A stretch of 64,000 nt of DNA from JACKAL01 sp964400355 (GCA_964400355.1 CAYNTO010000005.1:73908-137907); one strand, 5' to 3'. Shown: positions 54,032 through 63,743, counted from the first letter of the stretch. The notes: a model not told the origin generated them from the letters alone. Program-made: numbers and translations.

Positions 54032-55293
54032 CGCTTTTTCTTGCGCTTGAGCTGCGCGATGCGGCTCTCTTCGGCCTCGATGAGTTCGCTAAAATTGATG
54101 TTGAGGCTATCTTCCAAAGAGATTTCCGGCTCGTTGTCCTCGGGCGAAACAATGGCTTGGTAATCTGCCCTTTTCACTTTAATCACTTCGATGGGTTTTC
54201 CAATCAGCTCTTCAATGGCCTCAATACCGGGGCGCTCATCAGTTGCACAAAACGAAACCGCGATTCCTTTATTGAACCCGCGTCCCGTGCGGCCAATACG
54301 ATGCACGTAGTTTTCAGGATTCTCCGGGATGTCGTAATTGATCACGTGAGTGACATTGGGAACATCGATTCCACGGGCACTCACATCTGTCGCAATCAGA
54401 ATTTTGCATGCGCCCGAGCGGAAAGCGGCCATCACCGACTCGCGGTCTTTTTGATCCTTTTCGCCGTGGATGGTTTTTGATTCCATGTTTTCACGGGCGA
54501 GGGCTTTTGCGACCCGCTCAGCGCGCACACGTGTGCGCACAAACACAATGAACTTTCCCTCAGGATTTTGCCGAATGTATTCCGCTAGAAAAAAACGCTT
54601 GTCGTCCATCTCGACGAACATCACCGAGTGGGTCACGTTATTGGACACGGGGTCGTCCGGAGAAATTTGAATGCGAATGGCGCTTTGATGGATCTGCGAG
54701 TAGGCGAGTTTTTTTATTTTTGGATTGATAGTGGCCGAGAAAAACAACGTCTGATGGCGACGGGTGAGCTTGCGCTTAACCCCCTCTACGGAATCGATAA
54801 AACCCAGATCGAGCATGCGATCAGCTTCATCGAGCACCAAAGTTTCGACGTAATTCAAATTTAAAAAGCCATTGCGAATCAAGTCGAACATGCGTCCCGG
54901 TGTGGCGATCACAATATCTATGCCCTCTTGCAACTTTTGAATCTGCGTGTCGTGCTCGACTCCGCCGAACACGGCGAACGCTTTGACCTTGGTGTGCTTA
55001 GAGAGTTTGTTGAACACCTCACCGATCTGCTGGGCGAGCTCTCGGGTGGGCACCATGACCAGGCATTTCACTCCATCGTTGCGCTTGCTGCTCTTTTTGG
55101 AGTGGATGTTGTGGATGAGTGGAATTGCAAACGCTGCCGTTTTTCCAGTACCTGTTTGCGCGATAGCGAGCACGTCCTCGCCCTTGAGGATGGACGGAAT
55201 GGCTTTAAACTGAATATCTGTGGTTCGAAAGAATCCGTTGTCATTGAGATTGCGCACGAGATCGCTTGATAGATGGAATTTTTCAAATTTCAT
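54028..55293 (-). CDS. DEAD-box RNA helicase, RhlE-type
   Basis: The ATG at 55293 has GAGG upstream and starts MKFEKFHLS. The 421-residue protein has Q-motif with F-x17 spacing, motif I AQTGTGKT, Ia PTRELAQQ, II DEAD, III SAT, and VI HRIGRTGR. A short Lys/Arg tail (RIAQLKRKKKR) follows. These enzymes unwind RNA in ribosome assembly and mRNA decay. The RhlE-like subgroup is a judgement from length and tail. Confidence 0.93.
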   Translation of the reverse strand: MKFEKFHLSSDLVRNLNDNGFFRTTDIQFKAIPSILKGEDVLAIAQTGTGKTAAFAIPLIHNIHSKKSSKRNDGVKCLVMVPTRELAQQIGEVFNKLSKHTKVKAFAVFGGVEHDTQIQKLQEGIDIVIATPGRMFDLIRNGFLNLNYVETLVLDEADRMLDLGFIDSVEGVKRKLTRRHQTLFFSATINPKIKKLAYSQIHQSAIRIQISPDDPVSNNVTHSVMFVEMDDKRFFLAEYIRQNPEGKFIVFVRTRVRAERVAKALARENMESKTIHGEKDQKDRESVMAAFRSGACKILIATDVSARGIDVPNVTHVINYDIPENPENYVHRIGRTGRGFNKGIAVSFCATDERPGIEAIEELIGKPIEVIKVKRADYQAIVSPEDNEPEISLEDSLNINFSELIEAEESRIAQLKRKKKR

Positions 55294-55379
55294 AAACTGC
55301 CTCAACTTCCAATGGAATAAACCCTTCTAACACTCACGCCGGCAAAAACCCATCTCGAGGACACAAGTCACACAATGCA

Positions 55380-56519
55380 TTATAAACCGCTACCCGTTAT
55401 CAACTGGAAAAAATAAACGTCGATTGCCGGTGTTTTCGTCGCTTCCGGTGGCGACTGCTTGGGAATATAGTCCGTCGTATCCAGGTAGGCGGCAGAGACG
55501 TCTTTTATCACCACAATTCGCACTCCATAGACGGCATCGGGTATATGATTCGATTTCAAAGAGTAATTGTCCAATGCAAAATCTTCGATCTCCGAGATCA
55601 GCTTGTCTTTCCGAACGTTGGACCGCAAGTCTGTCTTCAGCTGCTGCAGAAGATGATTCACACGCTTGTGAATCTCTGACAAGGTTTCCATGGGATATTT
55701 TTCCTGTGCCTTGAGGACCAGGAGACCGCGCAAAATTCCTTTGTCTGCAGTAAAAAAAGTGGGCTTGGAGCGTGGCGCGGAAGAATCCCGTTCGCCCAAC
55801 ATGAGTTCGGCAATAATTCGACGATCAGCAAGGCCACTGGGACCACCCACCCCGGCCTCTTTGAGCGCGGTCATCAACGATTGGTACTTGTAAGATCGGG
55901 CGTGATACGGATGAGAAATCGTATACACATCATCGAATATTTTGGAGCTTTGAGATTCGGACTTTAAAAGTTTTAGTAAGATGCTCGAGGCCCTGTTCTT
56001 TGGCTGCCAAAAATCATTCTTTTGTAAAAAGAGCTCCCCCAAAGATTCTTTCATCACCTGCGCCGGGAGGAAAAAGCGGACCGGAGCGTCGGTTGAGAAT
56101 TGATTGCTCCAGTAATAGCTATCCATCGCCGTTTTCATAAAAAGTCGTGGCAAAGCATGGAGGCGCGCGGTTTGGTACAGGTAGCGAATTTGTTGAGACG
56201 CTTGCGCCGACAACGTTTCACCTCGAAAAATTAAATTTTGCATCTCTCCCATGGATTTTGTCCCGAGAATTTGCGATTCAATACTTCGATCCTGTCGCGA
56301 GAGTTCTGAAAAAAGGCGATGATAAATAAAATAGCGTGCAATGTTTGTATCGTAGACAACACTGTTTCTGCCGAGTGGCGCCACTTGAATTTGCAATGTC
56401 GGAGGATGAACAACTGGCGATGTTGGCGGTGTTTCTAAAGTAAAAATTTGCAAACACCGCGACCCAGCCTCTGCAGTGCTAATAACAAAGAAAAATAGGA
56501 ACGAGTAAATCCACTTCAA
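55380..56519 (-). CDS. Exported PIN-like domain protein, unknown function
   Basis: A TTG start at 56519 behind AAAGGTG gives a signal peptide (LKWIYSFLFFFVISTAEAG). The 379-residue protein contains VVYDTNIARYF near residue 55 and PTFFTADKGILRGLL near residue 280, with RRIIAELMLGE between. This is the order of Asp-rich motifs in PIN nucleases (DTN, then TADKG). An exported PIN domain is unusual. The middle part is helical and unrecognised. The assignment is by pattern only and could be wrong. Confidence 0.65.
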   Translation of the reverse strand: MKWIYSFLFFFVISTAEAGSRCLQIFTLETPPTSPVVHPPTLQIQVAPLGRNSVVYDTNIARYFIYHRLFSELSRQDRSIESQILGTKSMGEMQNLIFRGETLSAQASQQIRYLYQTARLHALPRLFMKTAMDSYYWSNQFSTDAPVRFFLPAQVMKESLGELFLQKNDFWQPKNRASSILLKLLKSESQSSKIFDDVYTISHPYHARSYKYQSLMTALKEAGVGGPSGLADRRIIAELMLGERDSSAPRSKPTFFTADKGILRGLLVLKAQEKYPMETLSEIHKRVNHLLQQLKTDLRSNVRKDKLISEIEDFALDNYSLKSNHIPDAVYGVRIVVIKDVSAAYLDTTDYIPKQSPPEATKTPAIDVYFFQLITGSGL

Positions 56520-56812
56520 GTTGGCACCTTTTGATAAGGCGGGATAGTACCAGTTCCCGCGCGGGCACACCATGCAAAGGAAAACTCTACAGAGGTGTGC
56601 AGACTTTAGACGAAATTGAGCGGCCAAGACTCTCTGGTCAGGTCTTTAGGGCCCGGGCGGCGGGACTGGCTTGATTAGTTTTATGGCAGCCAATCACTTT
56701 GTGGGAAATTGTGAAGAAAACTCTAAATATTCTCCCCTCCACCGTTCTTGACCGCTTGAGATTTTCGCCGCAATCTCTAGTCTTCGAACACTTCTGAGCG
56801 TGGGGACATTTT

Positions 56813-58318
56813 ATGAAAATCGATGCCAATCAATTGAACCCGAACGATTTGATTCACGCCGACATCTGCATCGTCGGTGCCGGTGCGGCCGGTATCACCA
56901 TCGCGCGCGAGTTTATCGGTACCAACAAAACCGTATATCTTCTCGAAGCCGGTGGTTACAACGAAGACCCCCATCAAAAAGATTTTTACGGTTCCGAAAG
57001 CACGCAATTTAAACCAGGTCAGCTGTTCGACAGCGCGTACACCAGTTGGTCGCGCTACCGCTATTTTGGGGGCTCCACAAATCATTGGGGTGGATGGAGT
57101 CGACCGATGGACAGTTTCGATTTTGAAGAGCGCCCCTGGGTCCAAAATAGTGGCTGGCCGTTTCAGCGGGAGGAGATTGAAAGCCACTACCAACGCGCCT
57201 GTGATGTGATCCAGATTCCCCCTTACGATTTTAAAAACGAGTCCACATCAGCAAAAGCCAAAGCCTCGAAAGACTACGACACTTTGTTTGCCAAGGCAGG
57301 AAACCACACCGATGTAGAAGAGCGCTTTTTTACGTTTAGCCCGCCCACCAAGTTTGGCCACGTGTACGGCAACGAATTGCACGCGGCGCCCAATATTTTT
57401 GTGGTTACCAATGCGAGCCTCACGCGCATCGATTGCATGGACAATGGTCAGCGTGTCTCGAAAATCGAATTCATAAATTCGAATTTACAAAAATTTCTTT
57501 TGAAGGCCGATATCTTTCTGCTTGCTTGTGGCGGCCTCGAGAACCCCCGGCTGCTTCTCAACTCCAATCATCAGTTTCAACACGGAATTGGCAACGACAA
57601 CGATTTGGTCGGCCGCTTTTTTATGGAGCATCCCCATTCGGAATTTGCCTGGCTCATGAATAGCCAAGGCGAGGATTGGACTGTGAGTTTTAACGCTAAA
57701 AGCCCCACTGATGTTCGCCGTATATTTACTACATCTTTTGACTATCAAAAAAAGAACAGGCTTATGAATTACTCGTGCCAGATGACCACGGTGAATGCCC
57801 CTCAAGATTTCTCGGCCGAGATGCAAAAGCTCCTGCCTTTGACTCAAGACACGCAAAACCCCGTAAGCTACCTCCGTGTGTACGTGCGCTCCGAAATGGC
57901 GCCCAGTGCACACAATCGGGTGACTCTTGGCAATTCGCGCGACCCTTACGGCCTTCGCCGTATAGAGGTGAGTTTGGAGTACACTCAAGAGGACCTTGCC
58001 AGTGTACGCGCCAATACCGAGGCCGTGATTCACCACCTGTCTTATTTGAACTTAGGCCGCGCCCGTTTCGTCAACAAGGACAAGTTTGCGTGGACCCCGG
58101 TAACCACAGGGGCCTGCCATCACATGGGCACAACGCGCATGTCGGACGATCCCAAAAAGGGTGTGGTCGATAGCCTCTGCCGCGTTCACGGCATCGAAAA
58201 CCTGGTCGTTGTGGGCTCTTCAGTATTTCCGACGGGCGGGTTTGCGAACCCCACACTCACACTTGTTGCCCTGGCATTAAGAACCGCAGACCACATCAAA
58301 GATGGGAGCATCCAATGA
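56813..58318 (+). CDS. GMC-family oxidoreductase (FAD)
   Basis: The ATG at 56813 is preceded by GGGGACATTTT. The 501-residue flavoprotein has the Rossmann motif GAGAAG (22-27), the glycine-rich SRYRYFGGSTNHWGG, CGGLENPRLLL, the catalytic-type GACHHMGTTRM and the end VGSSVFPTGGFANPTLTLVALALR. Members oxidise alcohols or sugars. No signal peptide is present, but the next gene carries a Tat signal and overlaps it, so export as a complex is likely. Confidence 0.93.
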   Translation: MKIDANQLNPNDLIHADICIVGAGAAGITIAREFIGTNKTVYLLEAGGYNEDPHQKDFYGSESTQFKPGQLFDSAYTSWSRYRYFGGSTNHWGGWSRPMDSFDFEERPWVQNSGWPFQREEIESHYQRACDVIQIPPYDFKNESTSAKAKASKDYDTLFAKAGNHTDVEERFFTFSPPTKFGHVYGNELHAAPNIFVVTNASLTRIDCMDNGQRVSKIEFINSNLQKFLLKADIFLLACGGLENPRLLLNSNHQFQHGIGNDNDLVGRFFMEHPHSEFAWLMNSQGEDWTVSFNAKSPTDVRRIFTTSFDYQKKNRLMNYSCQMTTVNAPQDFSAEMQKLLPLTQDTQNPVSYLRVYVRSEMAPSAHNRVTLGNSRDPYGLRRIEVSLEYTQEDLASVRANTEAVIHHLSYLNLGRARFVNKDKFAWTPVTTGACHHMGTTRMSDDPKKGVVDSLCRVHGIENLVVVGSSVFPTGGFANPTLTLVALALRTADHIKDGSIQ

Positions 58319-58695
58319 TCGAAACCGCACTGAATCGACGCGATTTTATTTTTGTCCTCTCTGGCTTTATTGGAACTCTCTCGCTATCCCCGGAAACCCT
58401 CTGGGCCGATGGAGCACAAACCCTTTCTCTACCGACCGCTATCGGCGATCTGTATTTGCAGCTCTTTGGTGAAGACAGTGAGCTCAAAGCCCTCAAAGCG
58501 AAAATCCAAGGCAGCGTGAACTCTCTCATTGAACAAAAGGCCGTACTGGCTGATGTTCGCGCTTTGATCTCTGAGGATCACTTGAAGCGGCGTACATTCG
58601 AATTTGAAAATTGGGTGTTGAGCAAAACCGAAGGCCGGCTATGTGCTTTGGCCTTTCTGGAACTGCCTCAACGGAGTAAAAGACCAACGTCATAA
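58315..58695 (+). CDS. Small Tat-signal subunit of the GMC dehydrogenase
   Basis: The ATG overlaps the oxidoreductase stop (ATGA). The 126-residue protein begins with a twin-arginine signal (NRRDFIFVLSGFIGTLSLSP), followed by about 85 residues that are helical with AIGDLYLQLFGED and RTFEFENWVL. This resembles the gluconate 2-dehydrogenase subunit-3 type partner. In such systems the small subunit carries the large FAD subunit through the Tat pore. The family match is from pattern. Confidence 0.8.
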   Translation: MIETALNRRDFIFVLSGFIGTLSLSPETLWADGAQTLSLPTAIGDLYLQLFGEDSELKALKAKIQGSVNSLIEQKAVLADVRALISEDHLKRRTFEFENWVLSKTEGRLCALAFLELPQRSKRPTS

Positions 58696-58800
58696 AGTGT
58701 ATGCGTTGGGCTCAAACGAAGCGTCCACTCTGTATCCACTCCTATAGAATCTACACCCACTCTGTACAACGCCTGAGTGCGAGCGTATAAATCCTGAGAT

Positions 58801-59337
58801 ATGCAATCATTCTTGCTTGCGCTCGCGGTCCTTGCGCTCTCCCCGTCCATAGTACACTCGCAATCTGCACCTCGCTGCTCGGACATATTTAGCAAATCCA
58901 ATTCGTTACGCATTGAACAGGGCAAAGTGTTCGAGCGCAAAAGTGATACGGAGTTTTTAGTGGCCGTTATCGAACGCGGTTATGAATTTGAGGCCACTCT
59001 CGCACCAACAACAGGGCGACTTACCATCGCGGCTTTCCTCGCATTCCCGGAGGCCGGCGTGCGCAGTCACCTGCGCGGTGGCGAGTTGTTTAAAGATATG
59101 ATCCATCACTTTGGCGCCCACCGCATTCAGACGATCGTCGGCCGATGGATCGATGGCACTAATTTCGATCAATTTTTTGCCGGCCTAGCGCGCGGTAAAA
59201 CCGAACATCAGGCGGCGGCCGAGACCTGGACCGGCCAGCAGGCTCTGTTGCACGGATTCGGAAACGTTCACAGTGTACACATTAAAGTGAACAAAATGAC
59301 CGGCGAAAAAACAGTGTACGCCGAATTCACTCGATAA
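58801..59337 (+). CDS. Exported protein of unknown function
   Basis: The ATG at 58801 starts a signal peptide (MQSFLLALAVLALSPSIVHS). The 178-residue product has a compact alpha/beta region with TGRLTIAAFLAF, RGGELFKDMIHHFGA and VGRWIDGTNF, and ends with KMTGEKTVYAEFTR. Family not recognised. Its stop is only 4 bases from the stop of the convergent next gene. Confidence 0.72.
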   Translation: MQSFLLALAVLALSPSIVHSQSAPRCSDIFSKSNSLRIEQGKVFERKSDTEFLVAVIERGYEFEATLAPTTGRLTIAAFLAFPEAGVRSHLRGGELFKDMIHHFGAHRIQTIVGRWIDGTNFDQFFAGLARGKTEHQAAAETWTGQQALLHGFGNVHSVHIKVNKMTGEKTVYAEFTR

Positions 59338-59341
59338 TTTT

Positions 59342-60364
59342 TTACTCTTGCGGTGGCTTTATACCTGGCTGGGCGTGAGTTTTCGATTTTAAACTCAATG
59401 CTAAAATGCGTGTCTGCTCGTAGATAGAAAACATGCGAAATTTCATCAGACGTAAAAGCTGATAATTGTTGTCCTCTACCGTCGATACATCTATCTCCTT
59501 CGCGAGCTCATTCAGTGCCATCAGTTCCGTTTGCAACTGCCCCAGCTTCGTCACATCCAGTCTACCGCCAGCATAGGCCACATCGGAAACGGTGTACTCT
59601 ATGCTCGACACTCCCGCGTAGATTTTTTGAACACGCTTATCCAGACCCAATGGCTGATTGAGAATCTGACTTACAAACGAATACATCGGCGTGCAGCTAT
59701 AAAAACTTGCAAACGGTTCGCCGTAACACTCGTCCCCTTTGGATGGCAAGCCCACCACACGCCGGCATTTTGCGTTCTTCACGCCATAGGACTTGTCCAC
59801 ATCCATTCCGTAAGAATAGGGCATCAGACTCTGCTGACCATACTTAGAGAAAGAGAGTCTTGCATTGAGGTAGATGCCCGCATGAATCTCGAGCAACGGA
59901 TCCGCTTGATTGCGCACAACAAGAACGTCGCCGGGAACCAGCTCTTCATCCCGAGCGCGCTCAGTACACAGTGGGGAATCGAGAATGGCTGTCATCTCAA
60001 AGGGATGAGTGTAAGTAATTTTAGAAAGAGTGTTTGTAACCACGAGAGCTGCATTGAAGCAGTTTGGACCATCGTGAGCGCTACTCGGCTGAAAGCCCGT
60101 TCCATAGAGGGTGTGCTCTTTCACGAAGTACGGAGAAATTTTTGCCACATCCATTTGACACGACTTCTTAGAGCAGAAACACTGGGGCATTTCGAAGGTC
60201 GTATTGGTGAGATTCTTTGTCCATTCCATGATCGAAAGCGCGTGCGCTTCGAGCTCCTGGCAACTCTTCCCCGTCATTTGGATCTGTTGGGCGGCATCGA
60301 ATTGCACCTGCGCGGAAGCGCTCGCAGCAACTAAAAAAACAAGGGCACTGATCAGGTAGTTCAT
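59342..60364 (-). CDS. Exported protein with possible NlpC/P60-like cysteine peptidase fold
   Basis: The signal peptide (MNYLISALVFLVAASASA) leads a 340-residue protein. GPNCFNAALVV (C102), then VPGDVLVVRN and EIHAGIYLNARLSFSKYG (H161) give a Cys-...-GD-...-His-A/V-GIY pattern of NlpC/P60 or CHAP-type amidases. The C-terminal 100 residues are helical. If right, it would cut peptide links in cell wall. The assignment is tentative because the Cys context (NCFNA) is not the usual DCSG. Confidence 0.6.
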   Translation of the reverse strand: MNYLISALVFLVAASASAQVQFDAAQQIQMTGKSCQELEAHALSIMEWTKNLTNTTFEMPQCFCSKKSCQMDVAKISPYFVKEHTLYGTGFQPSSAHDGPNCFNAALVVTNTLSKITYTHPFEMTAILDSPLCTERARDEELVPGDVLVVRNQADPLLEIHAGIYLNARLSFSKYGQQSLMPYSYGMDVDKSYGVKNAKCRRVVGLPSKGDECYGEPFASFYSCTPMYSFVSQILNQPLGLDKRVQKIYAGVSSIEYTVSDVAYAGGRLDVTKLGQLQTELMALNELAKEIDVSTVEDNNYQLLRLMKFRMFSIYEQTRILALSLKSKTHAQPGIKPPQE

Positions 60365-60426
60365 GGTCGGCAGTTATAGCGGACCTCAGTGCCCGTTGTC
60401 TTCGAGTGAGCTACGAATGGAAAAGT

Positions 60427-61146
60427 CTACAATAACTGTTTCTGATTCTTGCACTCGGCGAGGAATGCAGCTCCGCTCTCGGGATTCAGATCGATTTGCA
60501 TCGACAAAAATGAGCGTCCCACGTAAAAGTCGTTGCGCACTTTGAATACTGATCCGATCACGCCTTTGGCACTTTTTGTGAGGGCCGGCTCTCCCGGAAA
60601 CTCAAAGCTCTTTACTGTAAACTCGACGCGATTGCGAAAGCCCGCAAAACAGGTGGAACGCCATTCGCCGCCCTCGCCCTGACCGCCGATCAGATCAAAG
60701 TCGATAACTTGGTAATAGGTTTGAATTTGCAATTGAAGATGGAACGGCTTTTTAAGATTGGTGTTTACCACCTTCCATGCTTTTTTCTGCACTGAGGTGC
60801 CCTTGTCTTTACCGAAGATGCCATTTTTAATGTGATGCTTGATCGTGCTCTCCACGGCCTGTTCAAAATCGGTGTTTTTTAGAGTCAAGAGCTGCACCAG
60901 TTCGTGATCAGCCGGCACGATGTTCATTAAATCAGTGGCGAAAACATCAGAACTTAAAAAATCGGGAGCAAAGGTTACTAGCGGCAATGCTTCGTGGCCA
61001 AGAACTGGAAGCAGTGTAACCCCGCTGCCCGTTTTGCCATTAGTAAATTCGTAGTTTGTGGTCGCCTGGCCCTTAACCCAAGTATCTGCAGCGATGCTAG
61101 CGGAGCTTAATGCAAGTAAAATAAATATCAAACTCAATTGTTTCAT
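60427..61146 (-). CDS. Exported protein of unknown function
   Basis: The 239-residue protein has a signal peptide (MKQLSLIFILLALSSASIA) and a mixed sequence with strands such as HLQLQIQTYYQVIDFDLIGG and KVRNDFYVGRSFLS. Two Cys (STCFAGF, AECKNQK) may pair. Family not recognised. It stands alone with 81 bases to the next gene upstream. Confidence 0.72.
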   Translation of the reverse strand: MKQLSLIFILLALSSASIAADTWVKGQATTNYEFTNGKTGSGVTLLPVLGHEALPLVTFAPDFLSSDVFATDLMNIVPADHELVQLLTLKNTDFEQAVESTIKHHIKNGIFGKDKGTSVQKKAWKVVNTNLKKPFHLQLQIQTYYQVIDFDLIGGQGEGGEWRSTCFAGFRNRVEFTVKSFEFPGEPALTKSAKGVIGSVFKVRNDFYVGRSFLSMQIDLNPESGAAFLAECKNQKQLL

Positions 61147-61227
61147 AAGACACCTCGTGGATAAATTGTTGTTCGCTCACCCCCAAAGTATTCGATATGA
61201 GGCGATTTGCCTGCTCTTTTAATCTTT

Positions 61228-62091
61228 TCAATTTGATTTGAATTGAGTTGATCTTTTATTGTGTTGGCTCAAGCGCTGCTGAGCCACCTGGAGATTATTT
61301 TTAGCGGCTAACGATGCGGGGTGGAATTTTACAGCACGCTTAAGAATTTCCACGGACTCCTGCCAGCGCGACGATGCAAAGTAGATATTCCCCAACCCAA
61401 TCATCGGCCCCAAACTCTGTGGCCATTTGTTGAGAATGGCTTTGTACGCACTTTCGGCTGCCGCAGTGGAACCGATGGATTCCAACGCCGCCGCTGAGGA
61501 CATACGCGCAAGCTCAGTGCCAGAGACGGGATTTTCGTTGGGTGGATAAACCACGAGCGCCCATTTGGAAGCAAGCTGCCATTGGTAGGAGAAAATAGAA
61601 TAATCCATTTCCTTTAGAGCATCGGGCCCGGAGTGCAAGTACACTTTTTGGCGTTCGAGGTCGTAACCTACAACCACGGCGTAGTGCCACTGCGGAAACC
61701 ATTTGAGAGCCAGATTGGTGAACACAATTACTGGTCGCCCCGATTCTACTTCGCGCACAATGTCTGCAAAGGAATTCACGGTGTGCGCCATGTATCCCTG
61801 GCGGCGTGCACCGCTGATCATGTCTGATTGCAGTGACCCATCACCTGTGGAGGTGAATACCGTAGACTCTAACGCCTCGGCCGTTACGGAGTGGCGGTAA
61901 TAATTGAGAATCATGCTGAGTGCAGCAGGACCGCACTGTTTGGATTTTTGAGCCACGAAGGGAACAGTGTTTAGAATGCGCCGGCTTTCGAAATTTGCGG
62001 GAAGCCCGTCATTCATAGCAAATTTACGAGTGGACGCGCAGGCACTGATGCCCACGCACGCGATGATTCCCAGTGCGAGACGCACACTCAT
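61228..62091 (-). CDS. Lipoprotein cysteine peptidase of the PA2778 / C39-like type with TPR
   Basis: The 287-residue protein has a lipobox (GISAC) and then a papain-like C39 pattern: VPFVAQKSKQCGPAALSMIL (Q48, C53) with H136 in QWHYAVVVGYD. The C-terminal 100 residues form TPR-like helices (GPMIGLGNIYFASSRW, ILKRAVKFHPASLAAKNNL). The following gene is the PA2779-like partner, which confirms the assignment by context. Such pairs are conserved in Proteobacteria, and the substrate is unknown. Confidence 0.88.
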   Translation of the reverse strand: MSVRLALGIIACVGISACASTRKFAMNDGLPANFESRRILNTVPFVAQKSKQCGPAALSMILNYYRHSVTAEALESTVFTSTGDGSLQSDMISGARRQGYMAHTVNSFADIVREVESGRPVIVFTNLALKWFPQWHYAVVVGYDLERQKVYLHSGPDALKEMDYSIFSYQWQLASKWALVVYPPNENPVSGTELARMSSAAALESIGSTAAAESAYKAILNKWPQSLGPMIGLGNIYFASSRWQESVEILKRAVKFHPASLAAKNNLQVAQQRLSQHNKRSTQFKSN

Positions 62092-62094
62092 GAA

Positions 62095-62469
62095 TTAAAT
62101 GCGTTTGACGAGATAAATGATCAAAACCACGAGAAGTACAATAACCAGGATGCCGACCACGTCTCCGCCGTAAGTGGCTTTGTCGATTTCATTGGATAGA
62201 TTTTGAAGTTCGGCGTCGCTCAGAGCTGCAACACGCAATTTGGCTTCTTCCGCAGACACTCCGCTTGCTGTCATTTGCTCGCGCACATCGTTGCGATCAA
62301 GAAACTTACTGACCTTCTCGGCCATTTCTTGGCGAGCGGCCTCATTGACCCACGCTGTAGTAGAAATCATTTGTCCTTGTACGGCATCCACAGCGTAGAG
62401 CTCCGGCACTCGAGTGAGTAAAACAGTTAGGCCAATGACGATGACTTTTTTGTAAAACGACAAGTTCAT
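62095..62469 (-). CDS. PA2779 family membrane protein
   Basis: The start at 62469 follows GGAGGATTC; the longer frame lacks support. The 124-residue protein has a signal-like N-terminus, the segment VREQMTASGVSAEEAKLRVAALSDAEL typical of PA2779, and a C-terminal membrane helix (VVGILVIVLLVVLIIYLVKRI). It lies 3 bases before the PA2778-like gene, so the two form the known pair. Confidence 0.87.
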   Translation of the reverse strand: MNLSFYKKVIVIGLTVLLTRVPELYAVDAVQGQMISTTAWVNEAARQEMAEKVSKFLDRNDVREQMTASGVSAEEAKLRVAALSDAELQNLSNEIDKATYGGDVVGILVIVLLVVLIIYLVKRI

Positions 62470-62615
62470 GAATCCTCCAGAAATTGATACGAGCTCAGCG
62501 AGCTCTCCTATAATTTTAGGCAGTTTCATAAAAATAGCAAATGTAGATTTTTACACAAATGCCGCCTGATTGAGCACTCGACACTCTTTACTAGAGCACC
62601 GAACAATGACTCGAT

Positions 62616-63620
62616 CTAAGACTGCGGTTGCGAATTCTTTTTGCGAGAAAACAATTGGAACAGTGGAACCAGCACGTAGCCAACAATGGGAATCATAAGT
62701 CCACCAACCACAATGCCAAAGAAGGCTTGCAGTAGAGTTGTGGTAAACCATGCGGCTAGAGGTGCAATACTGCCAGACACGGCATTCTCTATAATATGCA
62801 CCACATGATGAATGAGAGCTTCTGGACCATGCACACCCAATCCATCAAGGCCATGGGCGATGATACTCCCACCCACCCACGTCATCGCCGCAGTTCCCAG
62901 AATTGTGAGAGCGTCGAGAACCCACGGCATGGCCAACACTAAACCGCGACCAAAGGTGGCCGCCATCGATCGGAGCGATTTGGATTTCGCTTGATTGCGC
63001 GAGAGTGCAAGCCCCATGTCGTCCATCTTTACAATGAAGGCCACCACACCATAAACACCCACAGTGAGCATAAGAGCAATCAAGGCAAGCACCACTATCT
63101 GATTGATGATTTGAACGTCGGCTACAGTCGACAATGAAATAGCCATTATCTCCGCTGACAAAATAAAATCGGTGCGCACAGCACTCATGACCGTTTTATT
63201 TTCCATGTCTTCGCTACCGATGGTGGCCTGCAAAACTGCTTTTTCATGTTCATGAGCCATATGAGGGAAAACAGCCTCATAAATTTTTTCGGCGCCCTCG
63301 TAGCAGAGATAACTACCGCCAATCATGAGTAGCGGTGTCACACTCCACGGCGCAAAGTAACCGAGCGCAACCGCAATCGGTAAGAGGATAATGAGTTTGT
63401 TGAACAACGACGCTTTGGCGATTCTCCAAATGATCGGAAGTTCCCGCTCGGCACTAAAACCGACCACATACCCCGGTGTGACCGCCGCATCGTCGATGAC
63501 GACCGCGGCAGCTTTGCTACCGGCCTTAGTGGCCTGCAAACCCACATCGTCTAAAGAGGCCGCCGCAACTTTTGCAAACATTGCCACATCATCCAATAGG
63601 GCTATCAAACCAATGCTCAT
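62616..63620 (-). CDS. DUF808 (YedI-like) inner-membrane protein
   Basis: The 334-residue protein starts MSIGLIALLDDVAMFAKVAA and continues with the DUF808 features VVIDDAAVTPGYV, WRIAKASLFNKLIILLP and GGSYLCYEGAEKI. Six or more hydrophobic segments follow, ending in a polar tail. The function of the family is unknown. It is upstream of the PA2779-like gene with a 146-base gap. Confidence 0.9.
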   Translation of the reverse strand: MSIGLIALLDDVAMFAKVAAASLDDVGLQATKAGSKAAAVVIDDAAVTPGYVVGFSAERELPIIWRIAKASLFNKLIILLPIAVALGYFAPWSVTPLLMIGGSYLCYEGAEKIYEAVFPHMAHEHEKAVLQATIGSEDMENKTVMSAVRTDFILSAEIMAISLSTVADVQIINQIVVLALIALMLTVGVYGVVAFIVKMDDMGLALSRNQAKSKSLRSMAATFGRGLVLAMPWVLDALTILGTAAMTWVGGSIIAHGLDGLGVHGPEALIHHVVHIIENAVSGSIAPLAAWFTTTLLQAFFGIVVGGLMIPIVGYVLVPLFQLFSRKKNSQPQS

Positions 63621-63743
63621 CTCATGTACTCCTTGGGTTTTGGGAAGAATACTTTAAAGCCGACAAGCTGTATATAGCACTGGGTTCCATGATCGATTGC
63701 TAACGCTACCGCACATAAGTTATGCTTTGTGCACGAGGTATTT

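Noticed and set aside
59531..60334. Open frame of 267 codons on the plus strand inside the NlpC-like gene
   Set aside because: Antisense to a gene with a clear signal peptide; composition rich in His, Arg and Ile is typical of a shadow.
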